From assembly GCA_033064195.1 (NCBI GenBank), contig JARBJD010000253.1:1-64000 (forward strand): a stretch of 64,000 bases of DNA. The letters are read 5' to 3'. The notes under the pieces are model-generated. The model did no database searches, was not told where the DNA came from, and saw nothing but the letters and a program-made list of their open reading frames with translations. Positions within the stretch are counted from its first letter, which is position 1. Each line of letters starts with the position of its first letter. This document shows, one piece after another, positions 44,381-55,100 of this stretch. A program made the position numbers and the translations under genes. This DNA comes from Blattamonas nauphoetae. Lineage: Eukaryota; Preaxostyla; Oxymonadida.

Positions 44381-47300
44381 GATTGCTGTTTAAATGAAGA
44401 TCTGCCTCGTCCAGATTCGCACACGGTAACGTGACAGCTCCACAACCACTTGCATCCACACCATACGCTCCAGTGTAGATTGTTTTGTTGTAATACGGAA
44501 TAAGATAGAAGAGCAATGTCAGCTCATGGAATGCCGTTCCAACCTTGGCCTTGTCTTCCCCAGCGAGATACAGTTCGGTGGTGGAATTCCAGGTATCTGG
44601 ATATCCTTCCCAATTGTCTGGGTTGATGACGGTGGAGAGGAAGTAACCTGTCAAGTAGATCCAGTCTTCGTGATTCGAAGAATCACTCATGCATAACAAG
44701 TATGTTGCCTTGAGGACGAGAGAATCACTCGTGACGCCTTGACCACAGACGATTGACAGGGCACCACCTGCACCCGACGTTGTGCACGAAGCGAAAGAGG
44801 TATGAGTGATGAGAAGCTTTCCGGTTCCGTAGATTTCGACCGCCAATGCTCCGCCATTTTCAGGGCTTGTGCAGCTGTTAAAAGCAACCTCATCGTTCTG
44901 TGCTCCGATGGAGAGGACGTGTCCGGTTCGAACAATGAATGAGACGGCATGAGTGCCTCCACTATTTGCAGCGGATGTTTGGCCAGACAACTGGGTGAAA
45001 GAAGCCTTTCTGATATCGACGACACCACTTCCGGATACGAGCGAGCCAGCTAACTTGGATTCCTGGAAATCAACGTCATAAATATGTGTAGTTCCCCCTG
45101 TTGCCGAGAGAAGCGATCCGATTTTACTCGATCCCCCGTTCATGGTGAGACTAGACACCAGCAATTCTCCACCGCTCACTTCAAATAAGCTGTCCACGTA
45201 GAGAATTGACGCAACTGCGGACATTGAGAGAGTGCATGTGTGGAGTTCAGCTGTGCCCTTTGACTGCTTGACGACTGTGCTTCCCTTCCCATTCCAAACA
45301 ACCGTAACAGCGTCAAGGAGGAGAGATCCAGACGAGACGTCGAAGAGTGATGCTGATGACGAGATGTTCGTGATATCGTGTCCAGTCATCTCGAAAGATC
45401 CGCCAGTGACAGACACAAGAGCTGACGTGATAGTGACAGGTGCAGCACTTGTGAACGAAGCTTGTGAAACAGTGACTGTTCCGCTGGCAGTGATTGCAGC
45501 GCTGGTTCGTGTTCCACTTTCTGCATCCATGTTGATTTCAGTCAAAACGAGAGAGGTTGATTTTGCGATGGACAGCCCACCGGTGAGACCGAAGGTGAGT
45601 GTTTTAGGAGTGGCACCAGATCTGATCGTGCATGCCATTGTAATATCCAACGGCTTCAGAAGAGGAGCGTCTGTGGAGAGTTCGATCATGGTAATGCTGT
45701 TCGATTTGGCGGAACGGTAACTTGAATCGATGCTCGAACAGACGAGACGGTCTGACCCACAGTTCGGGTGAGTGCTTGCTTCCAGATTGTTGTTATCGAG
45801 ATGAATCCTAGTTGTCGGAGGGAGGAGGTAGTACATCAGTGATGCTTCGTACCATTCGTGTTGATCTCCAAGGAAGAGATCGCGTCCAGTGAAGTCTGCA
45901 AGTGGTTGGGTTGCCTCAAAACAGCCAGCCCACAAAGTTGGGAGACGCTTGATTCGGAATTCAGTGGCAGTGACACGGATGTACTTGCCTTGTTGTGCAT
46001 CTTGTCGAGTGCAGCCTTGGAACTTGACATTTTGGAGTGAGATATCCCCTTCAGTGATCAACTCGACTGCAGGAGAAGATTTCATTTCGAGTGTTTCAAA
46101 TGATACATCCACCAATGTGAAATCGAGATTTGTTTGGTAATAAAGGAGTGGAGTTGTGAAGCTGGCTGATGATGCCTCTGTGGTGTTGAACTTGACGTTT
46201 GTGAGTGTGAAGGGACAGAGGGTAGTTCTGATCATTGGACATTCGTACATCAAACCAGATTTGAAGATGAAAGCAACGTCATTCAGCTCGAGTTCTCCAG
46301 CATCGTCAAGAACTTCGAACATTCCACACTTTTCTGTCGGTTTGAAGTCAATGCCCTTGAAAAGAGCACACGCGTTCTTGATCAGTGTGACAAGGAATGT
46401 GCCCTCGTCGGATAGCGGGTCCATCACAAAGAGAGTTCTGGTGATCGTTGATTTTGACTGATCACTCGTCTTCCATCCAGCGATGACGAGATCCTGGTCA
46501 CTGAGGACAACTGAATTTTCGGTGTATGTCATGTTCCAGACGAATTGAACGTATTGCTTCATCATGGTCTTATTTTGGTACTTTTGGTTGAGGAATGTCA
46601 CTCCATACCCAAGTGTTGAGCAAAATGACGACGCCCATTTGCAGATGACGTTGTCAACCCCACTCATTCCAGTCAACGGCTCCTTCACAGAACCATTAAC
46701 AGAGATGATTGGTGTGGGAAGGAGGAGACTGATTCTTTCGAGTTCCACAAGCTCTTCGAATTCGCGGTCTTCAATCACGATTCGGAAAAAGTCGCTGTAC
46801 GATCCACCTCCAAATCCTAAAGTGGTGGCGATGTCGATTGGAGCGAGGACCGACTTCTCGATGAAGATATCTGTGCCGTTCAGAGCTTTGTTATTCTCAA
46901 ACCGAGCGTGGTTGATCAGTGTGTTGTTGAACCGGATCGCGCTTGCTGATGTCGGGCTCCCCTTCAAATAGAGTGCCCCGCCCTTCCCCATCGGATCGTC
47001 CACCGTCCCATCATCGCCGATCGCGACGTTGTTCGAGAACGACTCTGTGAACGCCGACGACTCGGGATGGATGACAACCAGGAAGGAGTCTGCCTCGAAG
47101 TTCATGTACAGTGCACCGCCGTAGCGGGCGACGCAGTTTTGGCAGATTGAGCGGTCGAAGGTGACGTTCCCCTTCAGAGTGTTGAGGACGCTTCCGTTGA
47201 CGTCTGACCGAACGCGGTTGAAGTTGCTCGTGATGAGAGTGGATGCTTTGCCATTTGCTTCGAACATCGAATGTCCGACGAAGTCCACACCACGTTCGCC

Positions 47301-50300
47301 ATAAAGCGAGACGTACCAACAGTCAATATAGCCATGCTCACACGAGATGAGAGGAGCTCGTTGTTCAGTCACGTTGAAGAATAATGTCACAGCGTAAAAT
47401 TGCATGGGTCCTGTCTCATCCGTCACGACGAAAGGGGCAGCTGTGAGGGTTTGGTTGAGGTGGAGCTGGAGAGAGTACAGTCTCATTGTTCCTGCGTTTT
47501 GACATTCGATGAGTGTCCTGTCGAAATATTGTGGGACGAGCTTTGGATATCCAACCTGCCAACTATGCTTGCAAACAACACACGGATCGATGAGGATGAA
47601 CTGAGACGTGGTGATCTTGAACATCACAGCATCTGACCCTTCAACGAGAGATTCAAGTGATGCATTGAATCCTTTGAACTGATTAATGGGCAGACCATAT
47701 TCAAATCGAGCTCCAACTGGTTGGCGGACAGAATATTCGTAGAAGTGGACACTTGGATGGACGACACTGAGTGATTCTTGTCCATTGTGGTAGTGTGGCA
47801 TTTCGCTCATTGATCGGACAGTATTGAGAACACTACACGTTCCTGAGACGTAATCAAGGTAGACAAAGTCATTTCCCATTACTTCGAGGTCGGCAGTAAC
47901 TTTAGTACCGTCCGGATTGCTATTCCCGAAGTTGTCAGCGAAGATAATGCTGTTGTAGTTCAGATACGTCGTCGCCGTTCCAGGTGAGGAGTGACTGAAT
48001 GCACCAGCATTTCCTGTTGAGTAGCATTCAGCGACGTCAGTGTACGTGATATTCACACTACCAGATGTGAATGAATCCATGCAACTTCCGCCTGTTCCGC
48101 TCAGACGAGTGATTTGCATCAGCCACGACATGGACATGCAGATTGATGCCGACCCAGTCACAGAGATCATCGCATCTTTGGTGAGACTGATGGTATCGAA
48201 GATGGAGACGTTGACGTAAGTGAGTCCTTCTGACAGGTCGAACAGAGGGACGACGTGATTTGTGAGTTTCTCGATACGAACAAGTGAAATACGCAGGTTG
48301 GCAGTAGGATCATTGACAGTGAAGAGTGAAACAGCTGCAGACGATGGCTTTAAGACCATAGCTCGAACAGATAAGTTCCCGCTCGTGCCGACAATGTACC
48401 CATCGATTGTCAGACGAGTGGACGACGGAGAGTGTGACACATGCCCTTTCCCAGCGAGATCGACAGAGTTGTTGAAGGTGCGTGTGATGTCTGCGAAGTC
48501 ACCGTACCCGATGTTCACGAGGTTGAGAGAAGTCTTGGCTGTAGAATCAGGATCGTGAATTTTGGCGAAGATTGTGGTGAAAGTCCCACATGGTTTCTCC
48601 GAGGAGCAGACTGGTTGGAATGGAAGTGATGGAGGGACAATTGCTGGTGGTGTTGGATCAGAAGGTGTTGTAAACGACAAACCATTGGGGAATGTGATAG
48701 TGTATTGATTGTCATCGCAGGTGATCGAATCGATGGAGTATTCAGTGGAGAACTCAAAAGTGGATGAGGTTTCGTGAAGTGTGGATGTTGTGTGAGAATC
48801 ACCAACAGTGAAGACGATGGATTCAGTACTGTTGAGCACCACAGTGAGTTCAGTCCCGATGGGAAGGTTCAGTCCATTGAGAGTCACACGGAGAGAGGTC
48901 AAGGTGTCTCCGATTGCACAGGAGACAGAGTGCACAGTGGGATCGGTTGATGGGACAGTGAAACAGAGATCATCAGAGAGAATTGAATGCTCAGTGATTG
49001 TCGTGTCTGGACTGAAGTTTTGGATGATGTAAGTTTGGTTCCAGTTCAGCACCTGTCGTTTGGGTGGCGTTGGAGCAGGTGTTGTAAACGACAAACCATT
49101 GGGGAATGTTATAGTGTATTGAGGGTCATCGCAAGTGATTGTATCGATGGAGTATTCAGTGGAGAACTCAAAATTAGGTCTGGTTTCGTGATTTTTTGAA
49201 ACTGTGTTACCATCACCAACAGTGAAGACGATGGATTCAGTACTGTTGAGCTCCACAGTGAGTGCAGTCCCGATGGGAAGGTTCGTTCCGTGGAGAGTCA
49301 CAAGGAGAGAGGTCAAGGTGTCTCCGAGTGTGCAAGACACAGAGTGCACAGTGGGATCGGTTGATGGAGCAGAAGATGTTGTAAACGACAAACCATTGGG
49401 GAATGTGATAGTGTATTGATTGTCATCGCAGGTGATCGAATCGATGGAGTATTCAGTGGAGAACTCAAATGTAGACGAGGTTTCGTGAAGTGTGGATGTT
49501 GTGTGAGAATCACCAACAGTGAAGACGATGGATTCAGTACTGTTGAGCACCACAGTGAGTTCAGTCCCGATGGGAAGGTTCAGTCCATTGAGAGTCACAC
49601 GGAGAGAGGTCAAGGTGTCTCCGATTGTGCAGGAGACAGAGTGCACAATCGGTGTCGGATCAACCTCCGTGATGGGGATGAGGATGCTTTCAATTTCCGT
49701 GGCAGAGGTAGCCTCCGCAGTGTATGTTCTGGTGTCAACTTCCGTGACCAGCTCAAATGTGTAGAGGGCCCCGACTGTGAGATTCTGACCGTGGATGATC
49801 ACTTTCAGCTCGTCGTCTGCGTTCAAAGCGGCTGTGGCCGAGAAGACCCTTGCTGGTCCGAGAGGGACAGTGAAAGAAATACCGTTCTGATTGCTGAGTT
49901 GGTATTCGTTGTGAGAGACGTTGGCAAGGTATGTTTGGCCATACTTTGCTTCTGTATTCGGAAACAGCTCGCAAGTTCCTTCGTCTGTTTCTGTGATGGA
50001 AGCTCCATTCAGAACGACTTGTGTGGTGACGACATCAGCAAATGTGATTGTGTATTGTCCCGTGATGGGCAGTCCTGTTCCCGTCACCTTCAACACCAGA
50101 CCTGTTCCATCTGCATTGAGATCCGCCACAATCCCAGTGATTGCAGGAAGATCATCAGTCCCAGTCAGCGTGAGGAACATGTCGTATCCTGCTTTCCTTC
50201 CTGTGGGCTGACTTGGGAGATAAGCATCCATGTTCTGTGGAGCCCCGTTGTGCAGCACACTTTCGAAGTACCCAATGCGTGGGTCGCTTGAACTCGACGA

Positions 50301-52067
50301 GCACCCGATCATCTGCGTCTCAAACAGCATTCCCACGGTGGCGGACGTGACGTGGATATCTGCTCCGCGATGTTTGGCTTTCTGCCCTCCCACCATTTCA
50401 TTGGCTTCGTTATCGAAGAAGTGGCAGTCTTCAAAGTACACCATCTTTGGGTACGAAAAACGGATGGCGCCTCCTCTCGTCTGCGCAACGTTGTCTCGGA
50501 ACGTGCAGCGATGGAAGATGTTGTAAGCGTTGGCCGTTCTCATAGCTCCGCCCATCGCAGGAGAGTAGCAGTCGACGAAGGAGCAGTCGAAGAAGTGGGT
50601 GACTGAATAATCCATCGACAGTGTTCCTCCGTCACTGCTGCCTGACTGTCGCTCAAAATGGCAATTCACAAGTTGAGTGTAAGCGATGGAGTTTGGGTTG
50701 CTCATCAGTGTCATCCCAGAATAGTACGGCGACGGAGCGGTGAACGAGCTGTCTGAGAACGTTGTCAGAAAGGAGCGGCTCGGAGTAAACTGAGAGTTAC
50801 CTGATCGTGTGTTGGATTGCTTGAAATAAACACTTGTACAGCGACTCACAGTGAATGTAGGAAAGAGGGTTGGTTCGGCTTCTAAGAACACAGGTCTCAT
50901 CCAACCATTTCCAAGTTCAGTGTAAAATTCGCATGATGTGAATGAGACAGACCCAAAAACACGTTGGAGGTAGATGATGAGCACTGCCGTAGGATAGTTG
51001 ATCGATGTGATTTTACACGAGTCGAATCTGTAAATAAGAGCATTTAGGTTTGTTCGAATCAAATCATTGGTTGTTTTGATGTTGATTTCGTCATTATATA
51101 TTTGGGTTTCTGTCGGGATGGAAGGTTCTGGGTCGTCGTTTGGAGAGTTGAAGATTGTGGAATTAAGGCAATTCAAGACACTGAGATCAGACAGAACTGG
51201 AGTGATAGTGCCATAAAGTCCGTTTGGCACCTCGGCAAGTTCCGACGAGATAATATTCTGTTTGAGTGTGTTGATCCGATAATTTGTGATTTTGGGAGAG
51301 ACAGAGGTCATATTAACAAATTTCGATGAATGGATCTGGCTTGAAATAACCCCAAATTGGTGGGTGTTGTTGGTGGTCCAGGCAAATCCTGTATTTGTGC
51401 TGAGTCTGTGTGAAGCGAGTGAGATGCCTGAGAGAACGACCGAAACGTGAGGAGGAGATGACATAGAACTATCAATTTCCGAAAGAGCTCCAAGAATGTT
51501 TGATGGGCTCGAAAATGAACAATCAGCTAGAACAAGAGTGGACTCAGGATGAGTGGAGCGTTCGGAGTGACAAGGAACAAAAAATGGTGATGACGAATCA
51601 TCAACGAAAAATGAAGACGAGGAAATAGAGACAGCGGAACCATCAATTGTAGCACATCGGTGTTGAGAGTGCGCTGTCGAGGAATGAATTTGATGGGAAT
51701 TGGGATTTTCTAACGGAGATGCCGGTGAAAGACAGATCGTGACACTAGTTAAAGAAAAAGTCGAGTTTGTCACAAGAAATAATGAACTAGAAAAAGTATT
51801 CGTAAGGTTTGGTTCGAGGTGTTCAGGAGTGAGAACTGTCCTGTTGCACCCAGTTAATGCTGAAGATTGGGAGTCGATGCCAATATTCCAACAAGTATAT
51901 TGCGTGTTGTCGAGAAGAACAGCACCGAAGCCCGATTTTGTTTTGATCAGTGATGACAAGGTTGGATTGGATGAGAATTTGTAGTTCAAGTTAATCCTTC
52001 TAGAAAAAGGTTGCTCAGAAGAAAGACATGTGAAAAGGACAGTTAGAAAGATCGTGAGTGTATTCAT
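42660..52067 (-). CDS. Giant right-handed beta-helix protein with Ig-like repeats
   Basis: 3,135 residues in one open frame from ATG 52067 (signal peptide MNTLTIFLTVLFTCLSS) to TGA 42660-42662. In-frame codons upstream to 52133 lack an ATG that improves it. Beta-helix repeats: CHFERQSGSSDGGTLSMDYS, FVDCYSPAMGGAMRTA, FRDNVAQTRGGAIRFS, CQNCVARYGGALYMNF and FASCTTSGAGGALSI. The middle (about residues 680-1060) has beta-sandwich units, including three tandem copies of about 95 residues with IGDTLTSLRVTLNGLNLPIG. No membrane anchor seen. Likely secreted or surface adhesin, by analogy to Pmp-like repeat proteins; no ligand is known. The 3' third is shared with the next gene. Its start lies 39 bases from the divergent DENN gene start. 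Confidence 0.85.
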   Translation of the reverse strand: MNTLTIFLTVLFTCLSSEQPFSRRINLNYKFSSNPTLSSLIKTKSGFGAVLLDNTQYTCWNIGIDSQSSALTGCNRTVLTPEHLEPNLTNTFSSSLFLVTNSTFSLTSVTICLSPASPLENPNSHQIHSSTAHSQHRCATIDGSAVSISSSSFFVDDSSSPFFVPCHSERSTHPESTLVLADCSFSSPSNILGALSEIDSSMSSPPHVSVVLSGISLASHRLSTNTGFAWTTNNTHQFGVISSQIHSSKFVNMTSVSPKITNYRINTLKQNIISSELAEVPNGLYGTITPVLSDLSVLNCLNSTIFNSPNDDPEPSIPTETQIYNDEINIKTTNDLIRTNLNALIYRFDSCKITSINYPTAVLIIYLQRVFGSVSFTSCEFYTELGNGWMRPVFLEAEPTLFPTFTVSRCTSVYFKQSNTRSGNSQFTPSRSFLTTFSDSSFTAPSPYYSGMTLMSNPNSIAYTQLVNCHFERQSGSSDGGTLSMDYSVTHFFDCSFVDCYSPAMGGAMRTANAYNIFHRCTFRDNVAQTRGGAIRFSYPKMVYFEDCHFFDNEANEMVGGQKAKHRGADIHVTSATVGMLFETQMIGCSSSSSDPRIGYFESVLHNGAPQNMDAYLPSQPTGRKAGYDMFLTLTGTDDLPAITGIVADLNADGTGLVLKVTGTGLPITGQYTITFADVVTTQVVLNGASITETDEGTCELFPNTEAKYGQTYLANVSHNEYQLSNQNGISFTVPLGPARVFSATAALNADDELKVIIHGQNLTVGALYTFELVTEVDTRTYTAEATSATEIESILIPITEVDPTPIVHSVSCTIGDTLTSLRVTLNGLNLPIGTELTVVLNSTESIVFTVGDSHTTSTLHETSSTFEFSTEYSIDSITCDDNQYTITFPNGLSFTTSSAPSTDPTVHSVSCTLGDTLTSLLVTLHGTNLPIGTALTVELNSTESIVFTVGDGNTVSKNHETRPNFEFSTEYSIDTITCDDPQYTITFPNGLSFTTPAPTPPKRQVLNWNQTYIIQNFSPDTTITEHSILSDDLCFTVPSTDPTVHSVSCAIGDTLTSLRVTLNGLNLPIGTELTVVLNSTESIVFTVGDSHTTSTLHETSSTFEFSTEYSIDSITCDDNQYTITFPNGLSFTTPSDPTPPAIVPPSLPFQPVCSSEKPCGTFTTIFAKIHDPDSTAKTSLNLVNIGYGDFADITRTFNNSVDLAGKGHVSHSPSSTRLTIDGYIVGTSGNLSVRAMVLKPSSAAVSLFTVNDPTANLRISLVRIEKLTNHVVPLFDLSEGLTYVNVSIFDTISLTKDAMISVTGSASICMSMSWLMQITRLSGTGGSCMDSFTSGSVNITYTDVAECYSTGNAGAFSHSSPGTATTYLNYNSIIFADNFGNSNPDGTKVTADLEVMGNDFVYLDYVSGTCSVLNTVRSMSEMPHYHNGQESLSVVHPSVHFYEYSVRQPVGARFEYGLPINQFKGFNASLESLVEGSDAVMFKITTSQFILIDPCVVCKHSWQVGYPKLVPQYFDRTLIECQNAGTMRLYSLQLHLNQTLTAAPFVVTDETGPMQFYAVTLFFNVTEQRAPLISCEHGYIDCWYVSLYGERGVDFVGHSMFEANGKASTLITSNFNRVRSDVNGSVLNTLKGNVTFDRSICQNCVARYGGALYMNFEADSFLVVIHPESSAFTESFSNNVAIGDDGTVDDPMGKGGALYLKGSPTSASAIRFNNTLINHARFENNKALNGTDIFIEKSVLAPIDIATTLGFGGGSYSDFFRIVIEDREFEELVELERISLLLPTPIISVNGSVKEPLTGMSGVDNVICKWASSFCSTLGYGVTFLNQKYQNKTMMKQYVQFVWNMTYTENSVVLSDQDLVIAGWKTSDQSKSTITRTLFVMDPLSDEGTFLVTLIKNACALFKGIDFKPTEKCGMFEVLDDAGELELNDVAFIFKSGLMYECPMIRTTLCPFTLTNVKFNTTEASSASFTTPLLYYQTNLDFTLVDVSFETLEMKSSPAVELITEGDISLQNVKFQGCTRQDAQQGKYIRVTATEFRIKRLPTLWAGCFEATQPLADFTGRDLFLGDQHEWYEASLMYYLLPPTTRIHLDNNNLEASTHPNCGSDRLVCSSIDSSYRSAKSNSITMIELSTDAPLLKPLDITMACTIRSGATPKTLTFGLTGGLSIAKSTSLVLTEINMDAESGTRTSAAITASGTVTVSQASFTSAAPVTITSALVSVTGGSFEMTGHDITNISSSASLFDVSSGSLLLDAVTVVWNGKGSTVVKQSKGTAELHTCTLSMSAVASILYVDSLFEVSGGELLVSSLTMNGGSSKIGSLLSATGGTTHIYDVDFQESKLAGSLVSGSGVVDIRKASFTQLSGQTSAANSGGTHAVSFIVRTGHVLSIGAQNDEVAFNSCTSPENGGALAVEIYGTGKLLITHTSFASCTTSGAGGALSIVCGQGVTSDSLVLKATYLLCMSDSSNHEDWIYLTGYFLSTVINPDNWEGYPDTWNSTTELYLAGEDKAKVGTAFHELTLLFYLIPYYNKTIYTGAYGVDASGCGAVTLPCANLDEADLHLNSNLLCTIAVVDATQLKGEVDLRQDKTEIVSKGGDKSRVDVSESGSLVNAAANLAHSLHLDALAFSLPSDRSIALLQSRSGMLTVTSCSFSSSSSSSVRTTHSLIACSGGSLIIEDSSFSWIVGNGDGSVVSCYLTGGSEKVEIVRSVFTNCGSMKGNGGVLWISCSSEIDSSSLIVGGKMTNCWCGDGKKGEWVFVEGHSLSSLISEENWEELLSSLVYPSDMNKLWGIDKAEEPTSRLRSISLLSLFERNGREKIFIDEQSRAGIDCGWDESRGCETVSKGMAQRKSSVTELIVVSRSNVGDAMILSSESVCISSHTSLKRGELVVSDLGTRSSVGLFVVSSCSVQFSSIELVMAASLSSVSSSASSLSSCWIVFGRGSSVSFVDCVVSSFCEGVGLFCGDGESSMILEDVDVSSCSFISPLIRIGNGSSSSIRACEIHDVVSTTELLSFCGFESIVLERLGLVNNEVSSSPQLRLVLDSSFARRSLPCTVDIRSCRFSSSLSHFSTEPFVFLSLVYHRCTLIVTNTTLSRTLSSSTLDSSEGGLIVYWKGSQPTVLRRNVKTSGCGVIVQQLA
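48650..49652 (-). repeat. Three tandem Ig-like coding repeats
   Basis: Units at about 49370-49652, 49080-49354 and 48650-48947, each encoding HSVSC..GDTLTSL.VTL and ending in TITFPNGLSFTT. Units 1 and 3 are almost identical, while the middle unit differs at many sites (LLVTLHGTNLPIGTALTVEL). Between units 2 and 3 an extra piece (NWNQTYIIQNFSPDTTITE) is inserted. Confidence 0.8.
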
Positions 52068-52106
52068 TGACACATGAGATCCCCATTTTTTTTCTGTCAT
52101 CATCTG
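52068..52106. promoter_or_regulatory. Divergent promoter region of 39 bases between start codons
   Basis: The minus-strand beta-helix ATG (52067) and plus-strand DENN ATG (52107) are separated by 39 bases, and a second possible DENN ATG at 52074 leaves 6. Any untranslated leaders or promoters must overlap the opposite coding region. The stretch has a T-run (atttttttttct) but no motif I can name. Confidence 0.5.
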
Positions 52107-55100
52107 ATGACAGAGTCCCAAAGACTCGCACACTATTATGCAGTCTGCGGGCTAGACTTCGAATTCCCTTCTCTTCTTTCACAAAAACGAGTCATTTCAT
52201 CATTCAATGACTACGCCTTCTCTCCGACTGTCCTCGAGCGCTTCCCTCATTTCAACTTCAGTGACCTCCCCTTCCCAACAAATCCTGGAATAGTATGAAC
52301 CATTTCTTGATCATTGTATCCCCATTTCTCTTTTTCCAGTTTTGTTTCCCATCTGGTATTCGACTCTCCACATCATCCAATGAGCCGCTGTTCTTTTCCA
52401 ACACTCTCACAGACATAGATGGGAATCGAGCTTACCTCTTTTGTCTTCAGATTTCTCGACCTGTCACTGTTACACAACTTCAGGCCCTCCAGCCTCTCCT
52501 TAAACATCCACTCCCATCAAACTCGACTTTCTACCTCCCAACAGCACTCATACTCATGACAAAATTCCCGCTTTACAACTTTTTTCATGCTTATATGGAA
52601 GAGTTGTATTCATTTGTTATCGCTCAATCCACTATTTCGTCCTCCGCCAATGACATGAAAACTCGCAAGCTGGATCCATCGCTTATCCTCTTTTCACACA
52701 TCAAAAATATCATCTTTGAGTGCCCAGGACCGAGACAAGGGATATCCAGCCTGCGTGTTGCAGTAGGAGAGAAAGTCTTGCATTGCTTCGTTCCAGGACC
52801 AAATGACCTTCCACTTCTTGACTTCGATCTCTCTCTCCTCTTCTACTGTCTCTCTCCTGCCAACATTCTCACAACACTGAGGGGAATTTTATTCGAGAGA
52901 CATATTTTATTCGTGTCCTCCAGAGTGGGACTTCTCGGAATCATTCCGCATCTCTTTCTTTCCCTCCTGCACCCTTTTGAATGGCCACATACCTTTATCC
53001 CGATCCTTCCATCCACATTAATCACAGTTGTGGAAGCACCAACTCCATTCATTGTCGGTATCGACAGATCCATTGTCGTCGAGGCCACAATCTCTCCGGC
53101 AGTCATCGTTGTCGATTTAGACACCAATTCTGTCGAACTTCCACGAGAAGATGAATGGGGTCTTGATTTAGTCCCTGAAATCCCAAAACATTGGCGCGAG
53201 AAGCTCCTGCGACTGGTTTCATCGGAGGGAGCATTGTTCTCACCACTCCATCCTGCAATCAAAGATTTGACGAAAATAGACACCACAAGAAGCAAGAAAC
53301 TTCAAACTGGAAAACGCAAAATTAGTCTCTGGGATTACATTTCGCGTTCGCCACCTTTCTCAAAAAGCTTCACTTCTCTCAAGTCCCCCTTCATCCATCC
53401 CTTCCCAGACTCAAATTCTGTCGTCCCATTCTCGCTATTCTACTCTTCATTATCTCATCTCTACTTAAAACCATCTCCTCATTCCCTTTCCACCGCTCTT
53501 CTTCCCTTCGGCTTCCTGGCCAAGAAAAGAGTGATCCTCCCCCTCACACACGCCATCCAAGGCCGAACAGCCTCAGCCCAGAATTCTCGTCGAGTTGTCT
53601 CGCAACCTGCCATCTCCACACCTCAGCAACTTCTCCCTCCTCCGTCTTATCATGCCAACGACAATTCCACCAAAGCACAGTCCGCTCCACTCCCAAAATT
53701 GTTCTTCAATTCTGGTTTCGAAGATTATGCCAACTCTCCTGGTGCCGAACAGCTGTCAACTGTCTTCCATTCATCGTGTACACCTCCATCTCCTTCAATC
53801 ACCCCTCCTGACTCATCGTTCCACACTGTCGAAATCAGACTCGCCTTTCTGAACATGTTTGTGTCAGTGCTCTCCTCTCTCCCATCACACATCAACCCCT
53901 TCCAGCCAGTCCCTGGAACGGAGGTTAACACAGCAGATGGCTCACTGTTCTTCAAGGGCACTGAAATGCTCGACGGAATGACGAAGAAAGGGGGACAAGG
54001 AACTGAACACATCGAAATCAAGCATTTTGTGGAAGGATTGATACAGACACAGCTCTTCTCGTTGTTTGTCGAAGGATGGGCAGCTGGGCGATCACGTCAG
54101 TATCTGCCGTCGGAACTGGCGAAGTTCGAAGGAAGAGTGAAAAACCTGCTGACTCGCATTGAATTGGTGAAAGATGAACACCTCCTTCTCGACGATTCCA
54201 TCCGAGCAAAGAAGAATCGACGATTATTCAAGACGAAGACGAACAACACCCAATTCTTGGATTTGGTTGAGTTCAGCGTTGGCTGTTGTTTTGTCTGCCC
54301 TCCTCCATTGTTGAGTGGCAGTGGACTTGTCGATTTCACTGACCTTGATCTGGGTGAAGACTTGACCTCAGAGTCTAATCCAAATAAGGAGGAGACTGCC
54401 TTCACTCGTGCTCAAAAGCTTCTGAGCGGGGTGTTCGTGTCATCTGAGTCTCTCTCGACATCACAGAATGATGCGTGCCTGCCACCACTTCCGCCTTCGT
54501 CCACTCTCTTCACATATTCACCAATCTTGCTCCCTTCCCTCTTCAACAAGAAAGGGCTGGTTTATTCAGGAACGAACGAGAATGGACGGATGACACTCCA
54601 CTTCCGACTCGCTCTTCCAACATTTTTCTCGTCTTCTCCTTCCTCCTCTGCATTCTCCCAATCATTCCCTCAATACGACTCGCTTTCCAATCCCACAGAT
54701 GTTGGGTTGTGGCAAAAGCGGGTTTTGGAGGAGGCCCATCGAGAGATCAAAAGTGGGGCGAATCTGAGCGGATGTTTGGAGGGAGTGTTCGTCGAACTCC
54801 ATCATGGAAAAGATGTTGTCGCTGAGGATGAGAGAAGGAAGAAAGAGAAGAAGGACGCAGAGAAGAGACAAGCAGCACAGCCAGCACCATCTGTAAACAC
54901 AAACCCTCCCACATCACACCAGCCACAACAAGATTTCACTTCCTTCCTCCAACCACCAACCGCAGAACTTCAACAGTATGTGGAGGAACTTGTGAAACGC
55001 CACCCACTTCCAGTTCTCGCTGCATCTCAAGTGACGGTGAGCAAGACGTTCAGGATGCAGCAAGCGAGACGACACTTCTGGTCAACGAGAGAAGTGACGA

